From: Symsagittifera roscoffensis | Lineage: Eukaryota; Xenacoelomorpha; Acoela; Convolutidae | Assembly (NCBI RefSeq): GCF_963678635.1 | Contig: NC_087063.1 | Coordinates: forward strand, 4,874,580 to 4,938,579 | Length of the DNA stretch: 64,000 nucleotides | Reading direction: 5' to 3' | Shown: in pieces, positions 63,744 to 64,000 of the stretch | How positions within the stretch are numbered: position 1 is the first letter of the stretch | Layout of the letters: every line of letters begins with the position of its first letter | The notes under the pieces: model-generated | Database searches by the model: none | What the model saw: only the letters and a program-made list of their open reading frames with translations | What the model was told of the DNA's origin: nothing | Made by a program: the position numbers and the translations under genes

Positions 63744-64000
63744 GTAGGAGCGTTTTGGACCAAGTTAAAAGTCTCCCACTTGAATCAATTATAAAAGATT
63801 TTGGCTTGGTTCTAATGTGTCAAATAAAATCAATTAATGTTTCAATTAAAGTATTTTAGGCGCAGCAGTATAAGTTCAAACTAAAAATTAGGGAGCGGGA
63901 CAATTTAGTTTTTGATTTCATTTTTCAGATTGAATGATAATTGTCTTGTTCTGAGAGTTCTGTAGCTGAGTAAATCGACAAAAACATTGATACTTTTTTT

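Overview
The window is animal genomic DNA, AT-rich (roughly 70 percent by eye) outside the mobile elements, with small exons, TTTTCAG-type splice acceptors placed just upstream of start codons, and dense layers of transposons. I infer a nematode, probably Caenorhabditis-like, from the splice signals and from the lectin-like and Ty3 families; no single diagnostic host gene proves it. Two 200-N assembly gaps lie at 4832-5031 and 44001-44200.

Host genes. Two paralogous secreted C-type-lectin-like genes lie on the plus strand. Copy 2 (from 58155) has four exons in phase that run off the right end. Copy 1 has exons 1 and 2 at 7660 and 11629. An exon matching the second lectin domain appears only at 44916, so about 33 kb of retroelements and a gap separate the halves, and the equivalents of exons 3 and 4 were not found.

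Mobile elements. From left to right: satellites and foldback elements (2.2-10.2 kb); a broken LTR-retrotransposon gag on the minus strand with a clear primer-binding site (about 11.9-14.64 kb); a broken Ty3-type pol on the minus strand (about 15.8-20.9 kb); a Ty3-type gag unit on the plus strand (22.0-25.05 kb); a giant GC-richer Ty3-type element (about 25.05-44.0 kb) that interrupts that gag; a decayed LTR-to-LTR Ty3 element on the minus strand (48842-55253); and several MITEs and tRNA-derived repeats.

The giant element is the most interesting object. It has a leader of about 4 kb and one intact 3160-codon Gag-PR-RT-RNaseH-IN reading frame. That frame ends in a TARG1/Poa1-like macrodomain. 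Downstream lies a chain of accessory frames: an SGNH hydrolase with its Ser, Asn and His present, then a second SGNH-like domain with Gly in place of the Ser, then an unrecognised helical protein. The accessory frames are separated only by in-frame TGA codons and one -1 frame overlap. The leader and the LTR-like ends hold seven modules of exactly 67 nt, each with a 7-bp terminal inverted repeat (ACCCTCC or ACCTTCC against GGAGGGT) and a central TTAA. They are followed by an array of ACCCTCC words at 13/30-nt spacing and by a duplicated hairpin with a compensatory base-pair change. The 3' end and 3' LTR are lost in the gap.
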